Below, one piece after another: positions 22,204 to 34,300 of a DNA stretch of 64,000 nt. The DNA comes from Nomascus leucogenys (Eukaryota > Chordata > Mammalia > Primates > Hylobatidae). Below the pieces are notes generated by a model. The model had not been told where the DNA came from. It made no database searches and saw only the letters and a list, made by a program, of their open reading frames with translations. The stretch covers positions 71,141,883 to 71,205,882 of the forward strand of contig NC_044398.1 in assembly GCF_006542625.1 (NCBI RefSeq), in the 5' to 3' direction. Both the position numbers and the translations under genes were made by a program. Numbering within the stretch: the first letter of the stretch is position 1; the number at the start of each line of letters is the position of its first letter.

Positions 22204-23772
22204 TCATTTCCCACCTATAACTGAGAACATGCGGTGTTTGGTTTTTTGTCCTTGGAATAGTTTGCTGAGAATGATGGCTTTCAGTTTCATCCATGTCCCT
22301 ACAAAGGACATGAACTCTTCATTTTTTATGGCTGCATAGTATTCCATGGTGTCTATGTGCCACATTTTCTTAATCCAGTCTATCGTTGTTGGACATTTGG
22401 GTTGGTTCCAAGTCTTTGCTATTGTGAATAGTGCCACAATAAACATAAGTGTGGATGTGTCTTTATAGCAGCATGATTTATAATCCTTTGGGTATATACC
22501 CAGTAATAGGATGGCTGGGTCAAATGTTATTTCTAGTTCTAGATCCCTGAGGAATTGCCACACTGACTTCCACAATGGTTGAACTAGTTTACAGTTCCAC
22601 CAACAGTGTAAAAGTGTTCCTATTTCTCCACATCCTCTCCAGCACCTGTTGTTTCCTGGCTTTTTAATGATGGCCATTCTAACTGGTGTGAGATGGTATC
22701 TCATTGTGGTTTTGATTTGCATTTCTTTGATGGCCAGTGATGATGAGCATTTTTTCATGTGTTTTTTGGCTGCATAAATGTCTTCTTTAGAGAAGTGTCT
22801 GTTCATATCCTTCGCCAACTTTTTGATGGGGTTGTTTGTTTTTTTCCTGTAAATTTGTTTGAGTTCATTGTAGATTCTGGATATTATCCCTTTGTCAGAT
22901 GCGTAGGTTGCAAAAATTTTCTCCCATTTTATAGGTTGCCTGTTCACTCTGATGGTAGTTTCTGTTGCTGTGCAGAAGCTCTTTAGTTTAATTAGATCCC
23001 ATTTGTCAATTTTGGCTTTTGTTGCCATTGCTTTTGGTGTTTTAGACATGAAGTCCTTGCCCGTGCTTATGTCCTGAATGGTATTGCTTAGGTTTACTTC
23101 TAGGGTTTTTATGGTTTTAGGTCTAACATGTAAGTCTTTAATCCATCTTGAATTAATTTTTGTATAAGGTGTAAGGAAGGGATCCAGTTTCAGCTTTCTA
23201 CATATGGCTAGCCAGTTTTCCCAGCACCATTTATTAAATAGGGAATCCTTTCCCCATTTCTTGTTTTTGTCAGGTTTGTCAATGATCAGATGGTTGTAGA
23301 TATGTGGCATTATTTCTGAGGGCTCTGTTCTCTTCCATTGATCTATATCTCTGTTTTGGTACCAGTACCATGCTGTTTTGGTTACTGTAGCCTTATAGTA
23401 TAGTTTGAAGTCAGGTAGCGTGATGCCTCTGGCTTTGTTCTTTTGGCTTAGGATTGACTTGGTGATGCAGGCTCGTTTTTGGTTCCATATGAACTTTAAA
23501 GTGGTTTTTTCCAATTCTGTGAAGAAAGTCATTGGTAGCTTGATGGGGATGGCATTGAATCTATAAATTACCTTGGGCAGTATGGCCATTTTCACGATAT
23601 TGATTCTTCCTACCCATGAGCATGGAATGTTCTTCCATTTGTTTGTATTCCCTTTTATTTCATTGAGCAGTGGTCTGTAGTTCTCCTTGAAGAGGTCTTT
23701 CACATCCCTTGTAAGTTGGATTCCTAGGTATTTTATTCTCTTTGAAGCAATTGTGAATGGGAGTTCACTCAT
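22204..23772 (-). pseudogene. L1 ORF2p C-terminal 522 codons (element E)
   Basis: The longest open frame in the window. It corresponds to the C-terminal ~40% of L1 ORF2p, which normally has about 1275 residues (endonuclease, reverse transcriptase, cysteine-rich domain). The apparent start, 'MSELPFTIASKRIKYLGIQL', is simply an internal methionine downstream of the RT. The cysteine-rich motif CWRGCGEIGTLLHCWWNC lies at about residues 377-394, and the end 'IGGK' is the normal ORF2 terminus. Endonuclease and RT catalytic residues lie outside it. It is preserved by youth rather than evident function. Confidence 0.9.
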
Positions 23773-24017
23773 GGTTTGGCTCTCTGTTTGTCTGTTATTG
23801 GTGTATAAGAATGCTTGTGATTTTTGTACATTTTTTTGTACATTATTTTGAGATACATCCCATCAATACCTAATTTATTGAGAGTTTTTAGCATGCAGGG
23901 TTGTTGAATTTTGTCAAAGGACTTTTCTGCATCTATTGAGATAATCATGTGGTTTTTGTCATTGGTTCTGTTTATATGCTGGATTACGTTTATTGATTTG
24001 TGTATGTTGAACCAACC

Positions 24018-24446
24018 TTACATCCCAGGGATGAAGCCCACTTGATCATGGTGGATAAGCTTTTTGATGTGCTGCTGGATTTGGTTTGCCAGTATTTTAT
24101 TGAGGATTTTTGCATCGATGTTCATCAGGGATATTGGTCTGAAATTCTCTTTTTTTGTTGTGTCTCTGCCAGGCTTTGGTATCAGGATGATGCTGGCCTC
24201 ATCAAATGAGTTAGGGAGGATTCCCTCTTTTTCTGTTGATTGGAATAGTTTCAGAAGGAATGGTACCAGCTCCTCCTTGTACCTCTGGTAGCATTCGGGT
24301 GTGAATCTATCTGGTCCTGGACTTTTTTTGGTTGGTAAGCTGTTGATTATTGCCACAATTTCAGAGCCTGTTATTGGTCTATTCAGAGATTCACCTACTT
24401 CCTGGTTTAGTCTTGGGAAGGTGTATGTGTCGAGGAATTTATCCAT
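24018..24446 (-). pseudogene. L1 ORF2 N-terminal RT fragment (element E)
   Basis: A 142-codon frame equal to the start of the L1 RT domain ('GPDRFTPECYQRYKEELVPF', 'ILIPKPGRDT'). It is parted from the C-terminal frame by the 310-bp deletion that removes the FADD-containing palm. The same region is preserved in element C at 8748-9176. Confidence 0.85.
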
Positions 24447-24651
24447 TTCTTCTAAATTTTCTAGTTTATTTGTGTAGAGGTGTTTATAGTATTCTCTGAT
24501 GGTAGTTTGTATTTCTGTGGGATTGGTGGTGATATCCCCTTTATCATTTTTTATTGCATCTATTTGATTCTTCTCTGTTTTCTTCTTTATTAGGCTTGCT
24601 AGCGGTGTATCGATTTTGTTGATCTTTTCAAAAAACCAGCTCCTGGATTCA

Positions 24652-25731
24652 TTAATTTTTTTGAAGGGTTTTTTGTGTCTCTATTTCCTTCAGTTCTGCT
24701 CTGATTTTAGTTATTTCTTGCCTTCTGCTAGCTTTTGAATGTGTTTGCTCTTGCTTTTCTAGTTCTTTTAATTGTGATGTTAGGGTGTCAATTTTGCATC
24801 TTTCCTGCTTTCTCTTGTAGGCATTTAGTGCTATGAATTTCCCTTTACACACTGCTTTGAATGTGTCCCAGAGATTCTAGTATGTTGTGTCTTTGTTCTT
24901 GTTGGTTTGAAAGAACATCTTTATTTCTGCCTTCATTTCGTTATGTACCCAGTAGTCATTCAGGAGCAGGTTGTTCAGTTTCCATGTAGTCGAGCGGTTT
25001 TGAGTGAGTTTCTTAATCCTGAGTTCTAGTTTGATTGCACTGTGGTCTGAGAGACAGTTTGTTATAATTTCCGTTCTTTTACATTTGCTGAGGAGTGCTT
25101 TACTTCCAACTGTGTGGTCAATTTTGGAATAGGTGTGGTGTGGTGCCGAAAAAAATGTATATTCTATTGATTTGGGGTGGAGAGTTCTGTAGATGTCTAT
25201 TAGGTCCGCTTGGTGCAGAGCTGAGTTCAATTCCTGGATATCCTTGTTAACTTTCTGTCTCATTGATCTGTCTAATGTTGACAGTGGGGTGTGAAAGTCT
25301 CCCATTATTATTGTGTGGGAGTCTAAGTCTCTTTGTAGGTCACTAAGGACTTGCTTTTTGAATCTGGGTGCTCCTGTATTGGGTGCATATATATTTAGGA
25401 TAGTTAGCTCTTCTTGTTGAATTGATCCCTTTACCATTATGTAATGGCCTTCTTTGTCTCTTTTGATCTTTGTTGGTTTAAAGTCTGTTTTATCAGAGAC
25501 AAGGATTGCAACCCCTGCCTTTTTTTATTTTCCATTTGCTTGGTAGATCTTCCTCCATCCCTTTATTTTGAGCCTATGTCTGTCTCTGCAAGTGAGATGG
25601 GTTTCCTGAATACAGCACACTGTTGGGTCTTGACTCTTTATCCAATTTGCCAGTCTGTGTCTTTTAATTGGAGCATTTAGCCTATTTGCATTTAAAGTTA
25701 GTATTGTTATGTGTGAATTTGGTCCTGTCAT
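24652..25731 (-). pseudogene. L1 ORF2 endonuclease region, broken (element E)
   Basis: Minus-strand frames at 25525-25731, 24877-25437 and 24652-24852 cover the apurinic-type endonuclease and its linker to the RT. 'NSHITILTLNANRLNAPIKR' and 'CCIQETHLT' mark the N-terminal catalytic part, and 'SDHSAIKLEL' the conserved C-terminal SDH motif. A frameshift or stop near 25440-25525 separates these halves, so the protein is not intact. Confidence 0.85.
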
Positions 25732-25794
25732 TATGATGTTAGCTGGTTATTTTGCTCGTTAGTTGATGCAGTTTCTTCCTAGCCTTGATGGTCT

Positions 25795-26191
25795 TTACAT
25801 TTTGGCATGTTTTTGCAGGGGCTTGTACCGGTTGTTCCTTTCCATGTTTAGTGCTTCCTTCAGGAGCTCTTTTAGGGCAGGCCTGGTGGTGACATAATCT
25901 CTGAGCATTTGCTTATCTGTAAAGTATTTTATGTGTCCTTCACTTATGAAGCTTCGTTTGGCTGGATATGAAATTCTGGGTTGAAAATTCTTTTTTTTTT
26001 TTTTTTTTCTCATGCGTGGTATGAGGTAGGGTCTAACTTCATTCTTTTTTTTTTACTGTAATCTTTTTTTAAATTTTATTATTGTTATACTTCAAGTTTT
26101 AGGGTACATGTGCACAATGTGCAGGTTTGTTACATATTGGCCCCCACTCTCTTCTGGCTTGTAGAGTTTCTGCCGAGAGATTCACTGAATC
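25795..26191 (-). pseudogene. L1 ORF1 3' part with insert (element E)
   Basis: The frame at 25795-26013 carries the ORF1p C-terminal domain ('LRDYVTTRPALKELLKEALN'). The preceding ORF1 sequence reappears at 26136-26191 ('ttggcccccactctcttct' on the plus strand). The roughly 20 bp that should join these two parts are replaced by about 140 bp of T-rich and L1-derived sequence. Confidence 0.8.
25991..26135 (-). mobile_element. Tiny L1 3'-end insertion with extra 3' sequence
   Basis: Read on the minus strand, this is the last ~75 bp of an L1 3' UTR (26135 down to about 26061), then an A-rich run, about 20 bp, another A run, a ~40-bp piece resembling an older L1 ORF2 ('gtggtatgaggtagggtc' on plus), and a final A tract of about 19 (25991-26009). 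The final A tract abuts ORF1 sequence directly. This looks like an extreme 5'-truncated L1 with a short 3' transduction that lost some target sequence. Confidence 0.65.
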
Positions 26192-27880
26192 TTCTATTTA
26201 TCAGAATAATATCAAGCTCTATAGCTGGTTCACCAAACTGAAAACAGATGGTTTTTATAATAGAGGCATTGATGCATGTTAACAGCAGTAGCCCAAATAG
26301 TGTGTTATAAATGTGGCTTATGTTTATGAACATAAAGATTTGGTGATTTCATTATAGTTTCTAGTCAGTCCCTTTTGTAACTCATTAAAAAGGTCTGTCT
26401 CACCCCATTGTGGAGTATTCTTACAACTGTATATGACTTCACTAAGATGTTTTCATTAGTAAAATGACTGAGACATTGGAAATATTGTAAAAATAGTAAG
26501 TTAGCTAGAAGAAAGGAAAATGAGTCAAAGCCAATGTGAGAATTTAGTCACCCATATAAGGGATTGTTTAGATCAAACAGGTATGATAAAGATGCTGCTA
26601 ACGATGGAATTTAAAAACTTTATTGAGCTCTGTTTGTATAACATACCTTTGATTGATAAACTGGAAGGTAAGTCTTGACAACATTTTGGTATGACATTAG
26701 ATTTTAACTACAAAATAAAAGAATTGAGCATAATTATTCATAACTAATAAAATTATATTTTTCCTTTTTCAAATTAGTTTAAGGACTGCCATTTTACACC
26801 CATAAACAAATAAAATGTTTTCGGGATCTGCTTTTCCGTTCTTCACTTCACTGTGCTTGGATTCCCTCCATTGTGCTTGGATTCCCTCCCTCTTATATTC
26901 TTTCTTTATATGCTTATGAGAGAACAACAATTCTAAGTGTGTAAAATAGCTGACTGTAAATGAGGTATTACCATCTTGGGGAAAAGCTTATCATCCTAGA
27001 TTTTGGTTCATTGGCCACCTTCCAGGCTTCCTACTAAATTATTGGCAGCAAAGCACTGATGTGCCTCCCAGCCAACAAGTGGTACCAACCTATGTCTTTT
27101 CTTTTAGGGGTAGAAAATAGTCAAAATTTTAAACTCTAGAATTCTCAAACTATAAATCTGGGTCAGGTTTGTAGCCAGCAAAATGAAGTTTGTAGGTACT
27201 GTTTAAATTGTCTAAAAGCTAACATGTTCAGGAACATTTTGGGCAATGTAAACTTGAATGAATAAATAAACCAACAAATTTAGATCTTTAATTTTAGTAA
27301 GGCTAATTGTTATTGGTAACATTTGATAGTGTCCTTTGAGAAACTGATACTGAAGAAACAAAAAAATTTAATGATTACTTTCTTCTTTCTAGAATGTATT
27401 ATTATAGATGATTTGAAATATTTGGTTTTTGAAAATTATGAAATAAGGTATGTGAAACCGCCAAATAAACTGTTGTAGCAAAAAGAAATTAATGCTATTT
27501 TGGAACTATAGTAGCTTTATGACCTTTTTTATAATGTATTTTAAGAAAATTAGTATGTGGAGTAGGCTTATAAAATTGTATTTTTTCCCTACATGATGAA
27601 CACCTATTTTTATCCCATTAATAGGCATGAATGTTGGAATCAGAGACTTATTTAACAAAAGTCTTTGGCTATTAATGAGTAAACTATAAAATGTGATAGG
27701 GGTTCGAGTCATGTGCTCTCTTCAGAGTGAAAAATGCTATGACTCAACCCTAATCTCTGTGATCATCCTTTTTTTCCTGTAAAAATTCCATTTTTTTTAT
27801 CTCCTTCTAACAGTATTCCACAAAGTAGGTGAAACCTTTCTCTGGCTTCCTTCTCAATGTATGACCTAACTGCATAAAAT
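26192..27880. other. Single-copy AT-rich sequence
   Basis: No repeat family or gene is recognisable. It contains a 20-bp tandem duplication at 26851-26890. The small minus-strand frames have no supporting features. Confidence 0.5.
26851..26890. repeat. Two tandem copies of a 20-bp unit
   Basis: 26851-26870 and 26871-26890 share TGTGCTTGGATTCCCTCC and differ only at the first and last base of the unit. Confidence 0.95.
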
Positions 27881-28179
27881 TTTTTTTTTTTTTTTTTTGA
27901 GACGGAGTCTCACTCTGTTGCCCAGGCTGGAGCGCAGTGGCGCGATCTCGGCTTACTGCAAGCTCCGCCTCCCAGGTTCACGTCATTCTCCTGCCTCAGC
28001 CTCCGCATAGCTGGAACTACAGGTGCCCGCCACCACACCCGGCTGATTTTTTGTATGTTTTAGTAGAGACGGGGTTTCACTATGTTAGCCAGGATGGTCT
28101 CGATCTCGTGACCTTGTGATCCGCCTGCCTCGGCCTCCCAAAGTGCTGGGATTACAGGCATGAGCCACCGCACCAGGCC
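27881..28179 (-). mobile_element. AluY-like SINE, minus strand
   Basis: A full-length Alu with a T tract at 27881-27898. It has 'gcaagctccgcctcc', 'ttagccaggatggtctcgat' and 'gaccttgtgatccgcc', the combination typical of AluY. 'aaaattttt' adjoins both ends, a possible short target-site duplication. It is among the youngest insertions in the window. Confidence 0.93.
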
Positions 28180-28567
28180 AAAAATTTTTATCAATTGTTC
28201 ATAACTTTTAATTTTAATTTTATTTTTTGGCTAGCTAACTTGTTAAGGTGAGATTTTTTTCTGTATAGGAGACCCATTGTATTCAGAGATTTATCTTTTT
28301 AATTTTTGAGAATTTGAGGGCACTGTACCAACTTACACTTTTAGTATGCTATGAAGCATGGAGCTACTTACTATGGTAGAGAAAATGGAATTGGAGGCTT
28401 TGAGGGTAAATGTTTCCAATGTAGTAGATTGTGTATATTTCAAATCCTAGAAGACTAATGAAAGTTGAGTGAAAATAATGACACGCTACCCCAGATGCAT
28501 AAGGTGCATAAAAGGTCTCAAATACGTTTTCCACAGAGCAGTCTTCCCACTAGATACTGATTGTTTG
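28180..28567. other. Single-copy sequence
   Basis: AT-rich, with no repeat or gene features I recognise. Confidence 0.45.
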
Positions 28568-29137
28568 ATTGTTCCTCAAGTTAAACATTGAATTACCATT
28601 TGAACTAGCAATTCCACTGCTAGGTGTATACAAAAATTCAAACAGATACTTAAATGCCTGTACACAAATGTTCATAGCTTCATTATTTACAATAGCCAGA
28701 AGGCAAAAAACAACCCAAGCATCTATCAATGGATGAATGGATACAGAAAATATAGTATATACATACAATGGAACATTGCTCAGCCATAAAAAGAATGAAG
28801 TACTAATTTATACTTGCTGCCACATGGATGAACCTGTGAACGTGTTATCCTAAGTAAAGAAGCCAGACACAAAAGGGGACGTATTGTATTATTTCCATTT
28901 ATATGAAATATCCAGAACAAGTAAATTCCCTGATAGAGAAGCAAATTCCCAGGGTTAGTGGAGGGAAGAAAACAGTGTAGCTGCTTAATAGTTATGGGTT
29001 TTTCTGTTGGGGTGATGACAATGTTTTGGAACTAGGTACAGGGAGTAGTTCCAAACAGACTAAATGCCACTGAATTGTACACTTGAAAATGGTAAATTTT
29101 ATGTTATGTGGATTTTCCTTCAAGTTTTTAAGAAAGA
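28568..29137 (+). mobile_element. Old L1M 3' end, plus strand
   Basis: The order of blocks is L1 ORF2 end ('aattaccatttgaactagca', 'aatagccagaaggcaaaaa', 'tggaacattgctcagccata') and then a 3' UTR ('actgaattgtacacttgaaa', 'gttatgtggattttcctt'). This is typical of mammalian-age L1MB/L1MC elements. It is 5' truncated, with no tail visible. Confidence 0.85.
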
Positions 29138-32100
29138 ATAACTAGTTACGCTAGTACATAGGATGAATGCTGTCAATATCAGTGTCTTTACATACAGTAT
29201 ATTTTTGAAAATGTTTGCTATGGAGTCAGAGTACCTTATTCTGGAATTAGAGAAAGTTCTCCAAAAATTAGATCTCTTATTATTTTGCTTTGTTGCATGA
29301 TTTGGTTTTTGTTGTTTGTGTTTGTTTTTCACTGTTTGCAAATCAGAAAAACTAACAATGTTTAGAATTCCAGATTGAGAGAAATTTTTTTTGGTCTGGA
29401 ATTTGCATAATGACTTTTGATGGACAAAATAAAAAAGTTTTAGAAGACCATATGATAGAAGAAAAAATTAAACTTGTTATTGATTGCTGAGGAGTTTAAT
29501 AAAATCTTCATAGTGTTTAAGGATCAGTGGTTGACAGACTATGGAATTTGTCAGTATTAAAAATGTGCTAATCATCTGCCCAACAAAAAAGATGAACAAG
29601 GGAATTAAAAGAGCTTTAGTATTTGGTGCTCTTTTTTTGATAGAAAATGAGTAGATTTAGTGTTCATTTGCCACATATTGTTTCATTAATAATAGCAGTT
29701 TGGCTTTTCTCTGTCCCATTTCAGGCTTTACACTTAGATAGGTAAAACCAACCCCCCTCAGATTTACCATGAGATTTCTGTGTGTACTGTTTGTTCAGAG
29801 GTTACCTTTCAACACTTTCTAAGCTATATTATCTGTGTGAAGAAATGCTTTATTTAGAATTAATTTGTTTCATGTTTATGGTAAGTAACTGACATGTTAA
29901 TATTATGTTTGTTAAGAAAATATACTATATCCAAATAAGGCTGTTAATTATTTATCTCTAACAACAATGAAATTAACTTAGAGTCAGACTTAACCTGAAG
30001 TGAAAACACGCTACATTCTTCAGGTTAACCCTTTTGGCTCTCTTTTGGTTCTCATTTAAGAAGAGCTGGAACTCCTACCTGCCTTCTGCCCTGTAGATGA
30101 GGAATTTTCACCTGGCTCCTTTGTCTGTCAGCCTCTTTTGTTAGTCTTATGACCAGTGACCACTGGAGATAGAGCACCTGGTATATGTAGCATGTTTTCT
30201 GAAATATTTCGCTTTAGGTTATCAATTAATGAAATCTCCACTCATATTAGTATAAGACTAATTACAGAATAACATTGAGAGATACTAATAGAGAATGGGT
30301 ATATGCCTAGAAACCATAGAACAACTTAAGTTTAAATAAGAGAGAGCATTGGAATGAGGCAGATACACAAAATATGATTTCTGGTCCACTTCTTTCTCTT
30401 ATTCATCTGTGAATCATTACCATATTATACCATGGCCTTTTTCTAGCAGCACTCTCTTTGGGAATCCAGCCACCATATGATACTATTCCTGAAGGTTCTA
30501 TTCTTATTCTTCTTCTTTGGCAGAAACACCCCAGGGAGGGAGCCAACTTGAGTTCCCCTTTCCCAATTACCTTCTAACTATTTCTCCTATCCCACATCCA
30601 CGGCAATTCCCTTCAAGGCTTTTCTCTGACTAATAAGTCCAGATGGGCCCAACCTCCTTATACTTTTACTTTTAGGTTATATTTGTCTTCTATATCTTTA
30701 ATGAGCTCTTCACTATTTCACATTTGCCTGTGTTTAAAAATGATTGGGAGAATGCAATGAATAATTTCCCTGTACAGCTTTTATTTCTGAAGGGAAAACC
30801 ATTGTGAAGATTGTGCACCAATGTATATAGACTCATAATTCATCACGCTTATGTGCTGTCTGCTCTCCATTAGTATTTCGTAGCGTTGCCCTGAAAGTAT
30901 TTTCCCCACCTATGCTATTCTAATAGTCGAGACATACAGAATTTGTCTTTAAGATACTGAATCCTTATTAAATGTAGTTTGATTAGAAATCATGTCTCGG
31001 AAAATATTTTATGACTTTAGATATTTAGTAAAATCTTATTACCTTGTGATGAATAACTTAATAAATAAAAAGTCAGAATTTTTATTATTAAACTATAAAA
31101 TATTTTCATATTGAAGACATTTATTCTCTTGCTCCTTTCTCTTTTAGGTACTAACCTCAGGGTTTGGCATCTCAGGCATCATCCACATCCCCTGATCAAA
31201 CCTTCTTATATGGTCACCTTATATAACACAGCAATGCTGCTGGCCCAATGCCAACAAATACTACACCTTAAAAATGAAACAAAATGATAAATCCTTCTTA
31301 TTTGACATGCACTCTAAAACTAATATCATCATATTTTCTTAGCAGCTGGACTAAGGATTTAATGAGTTGGGAAAGAGAGGAAAGGGTTGATAGGAAAACT
31401 GCGTGGCAGTGTGGGGTGGTGCAAGCTGCCTACATGGATCAGCTCCATCAATAAGCAAGAGATGATGATGAGAGCAGTGCAAAAGGACCAACCAGGACAG
31501 CATTGTCAGAAAGTACAGGTGGAACTTCAGAGAATCAAAAGGAGGTCAACTCAACTCTTTCCTTAGTTCACAACTCATAGGATTGCTTATTAACTTTAAA
31601 TCATCAAACAGGTCTCCTTTCAGTTACCTATTCTGTGAGTCCTCTCTAATACTAGCTTAAGAATTGTAGTTTTACTTTAATGTATCACTTACTTCTCTGT
31701 CAGATCAAGCAAGGAGGGTATTCAGCCTTAACTCTTTTAGGATCTTAAGTAGTCATATTTTTTCTTATTCATTCTGATTTAAGATTATGAAAATCCTGAA
31801 AATATGATTTTATATTTCAGAATCGACTACATTTAATTCAATGTGTAAGTTCAAGGACATTGGAATCAATATAATTTATGTTTCTTTCTTCTCCTCAGCA
31901 TGAATAACTTCAAATTCAGTGAAGTGTTTGGCTTTTCTTACCCAAATGGTATACTTATCCGATTCACTTCAATAGTTGCCTATTTTCCCTTTCAGAAATG
32001 TCTGTTCTCTCACCAGGAGACTAAAACATTGTGCAGATGTACAGTTGGATACAATGATGCCAATATAATATATGCACTGTTCAATAATTTATTTTGTATC

Positions 32101-33036
32101 TGGAGTGATGCATCTGTTTCCTTCTTGTGGGAGGGGGTTTGAGCTTCATTTCAATGTCATTTTAGGTACTGGTCCAATTCTTCCATCCAGTTAACCAAAA
32201 ATGAAAATTTCCATCTGTTCAATTGCCATTTGGAGGAATGTTTTATCTCTGAAGCACATTATGACAACTAAAATTGACAGCATAATCTGTCTTTTTTCTC
32301 TTTTATTCCCTCTTCAGATTCACTTGAGATTTAACAAGAGAGGATTCTTTTTTACAGCTCCTAAGATTATAGGACTTACTCTTTCTTCTGTCTAGTAACT
32401 GTAGACCAATAGAGCATGAATGGCTGTCCACTATTCACTGCTTTATTATATATTTTTTTCTGTCCATTTGTGACTCTACAGGAAATATACTTGTTAGCAT
32501 GCTATTAACAGAACAATGCAAACATAGCATTCTCTTTCTATAAATGTCTGCCAGTACTATTTGGCATTCCGTTGAATGCACAGATTCTCTGCAGTCAACG
32601 TTTGGAAGGTACAGTTACAGGCTGATTTTTATTGATCATTCTGTACTTTAGAATACTGGCTAAGAAGGCCTTTGGAATATACTACTGCTGAAGTCTTTTA
32701 ACTCTTAGAATTCTAAGAATATTGTCTCAAGTTTTGTTGCTGATATGGCAAAAATGTTTCTTTTTTATTACTATCAATATTCCAATTTAAAATTTAAATA
32801 AGGAGAACTCTTTTATTTATGAGCCAGGTAAAATTTTTCTGGTACGCTGAATAAAGCAAGGTACTATCCATCAAATAAAGGGTTATATCCTTGGGGCATC
32901 ATGATTAGGATAAGATAACTAATTTTTATGGCAGTCCCCTATGTGAAATGTAAATAGCAATACACCAGAACTTCAGATATGTTGAACCCCAGAAAAATAT
33001 CCTGGATGGCTGGGTTTCTTTGAAAAAAATCTATAC
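29138..33036. other. Repeat-poor 3.9-kb single-copy stretch
   Basis: I recognise no transposon or coding exon here, which makes it one of the longest repeat-free intervals in the window. Pyrimidine-rich tracts followed by AG occur at about 29716-29725 and 31139-31147, but no convincing exon follows either. Ancient diverged elements could have escaped notice. Confidence 0.45.
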
Positions 33037-33349
33037 TTTTTTTTTTTTTTAAGAGACAGGGTCTTGCTCTGTCACCCAGGCTGGAGTGCAGTGGCATGAT
33101 CATAGCTCACTGCAACCTCAAACTCCTGGTCTCAAGTGATTCTTCCTTCTCTCATTTCAGCCTCCTGAGTAGTTAGGACTACAGGCATGTGCCACCATGC
33201 CTGGCTATTTTTTATTTATTTATTTATTTTTAGGAGATTGAGGTCTTACTCTGTTGCCCAGGTTGGTCCTGAAGCTCTGCCCTAAAGTGATCCTTCCACC
33301 TTGCCTCCCAAACTACTGAGATTACAAGCATGAGCTACTGTGCCCAGCC
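33037..33349 (-). mobile_element. AluJ-like SINE, minus strand
   Basis: Both Alu arms are present in reverse orientation, separated by a TTTA-expanded linker at about 33208-33232. The arms are heavily diverged ('tgatcatagctcactgcaac' is AluJ-like). The flanks AAAATCTATACTTTT (33026-33040) and AAAATCTGCACTTTT (33352-33366) form a target-site duplication with two mismatches, overlapping the T tract at the left. Confidence 0.9.
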
Positions 33350-34300
33350 CTAAAATCTGCACTTTTAGTAAACATCTCCGATGCCTGTATCCTTTCTTTT
33401 TTTTCTTGAAGACATTGCATGATAGTTTACACTGTAATAACGACCACTGCTTACTTGCCTATCCTGTAAAATATTTGTGCCTTTATAGCCCTTTGAAGTT
33501 TATTAGGCTATTTGCATCTATGTTATTTATCCTATGTGGCTGTGTTCACTAAGTTTTCTGTCTTCATTGTTTTTATTTTTTCTCTTTTCCCATGCTATTG
33601 GCTTACAGATATCCCTTCTATGTTCATATATCTCATGTACTTTCTTATAGCAAACATGATGTCCTGTGAATTAAATCAGTGAGTTAGTACCATATTCCAA
33701 TTATATATTATGCTACCCAATGTAAAGGATAATACTTAAAAAACTGAAATTGATTTTTTTATCATACAAGAGTCTGATGTAATGGATAACCAACTGTAAA
33801 CTACTCAATATGTGGAGTATTTCAAAAGCTTTAATTGTGAAATTTACTGGAGTATCATATAAGGGAATAAAAGAGCATTCTTGAGATTGTTAAACATTAG
33901 AACTGAAGGATTTCAGATGTTTTAGACATTTTTTAGCTGGAATAACATGAAAATATGTATATATGTATATTTTATGGGGGCTGAGTAAATTGTAGTACTA
34001 TTGTAGGTCTTTGGGATCTCACTGAGAAATCCTCCAAACTAGCATGGTAACTGGCACTTTTACAGGTAAATAAACATTGTGACTCTACCAGTCATAGAGA
34101 GAGACATGGAAGGAGCTGTTTCAGATCTAAGACACATATAAAAGAAGTTAAAACTTTTCGGAGATAAAGTGGATTACTCATAGCATTGACCCAAAATAGT
34201 CCACTTAAGCCCCTAGAACTCTTAATCCAGCCACTGGAATACTAAATCCTATATGGCTATAAAATGTACTTTCACTTCAATAGGGTTTGTAAATTTATTC
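33350..34300. other. Single-copy AT-rich sequence
   Basis: No repeat or gene is recognisable. A short frame at 33340-33552 straddles the Alu edge and is not supported. Confidence 0.45.

Larger units (their letters stand above)
21977..26191 (-). mobile_element. Element E: young L1 (L1PA-type), minus strand
   Basis: The 3' end is at the left, with a T-rich tail at about 21977-21988, then 3' UTR and nearly all of ORF2. The inter-ORF spacer and the 3' part of ORF1 reach a truncation point at about 26191. Sequence is close to element C. Two lesions stand out: a roughly 310-bp deletion in the RT region at about 23829-23845, and a short L1-derived insert in ORF1 at about 25991-26135. Loss of the RT catalytic segment means it could not mobilise itself. 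Confidence 0.9.

Noticed and set aside
22204..23772. 522-codon open frame as a possible host gene
   Set aside because: It is the C-terminal part of L1 ORF2p, inside a minus-strand L1 with 3' UTR and tail. RT catalytic sequence is deleted upstream and no host promoter or exon structure is visible.
29716..31147. Strong splice-acceptor-like sites (pyrimidine tract plus AG)
   Set aside because: No matching donor with an open coding segment between could be found by eye; such sites are common by chance.
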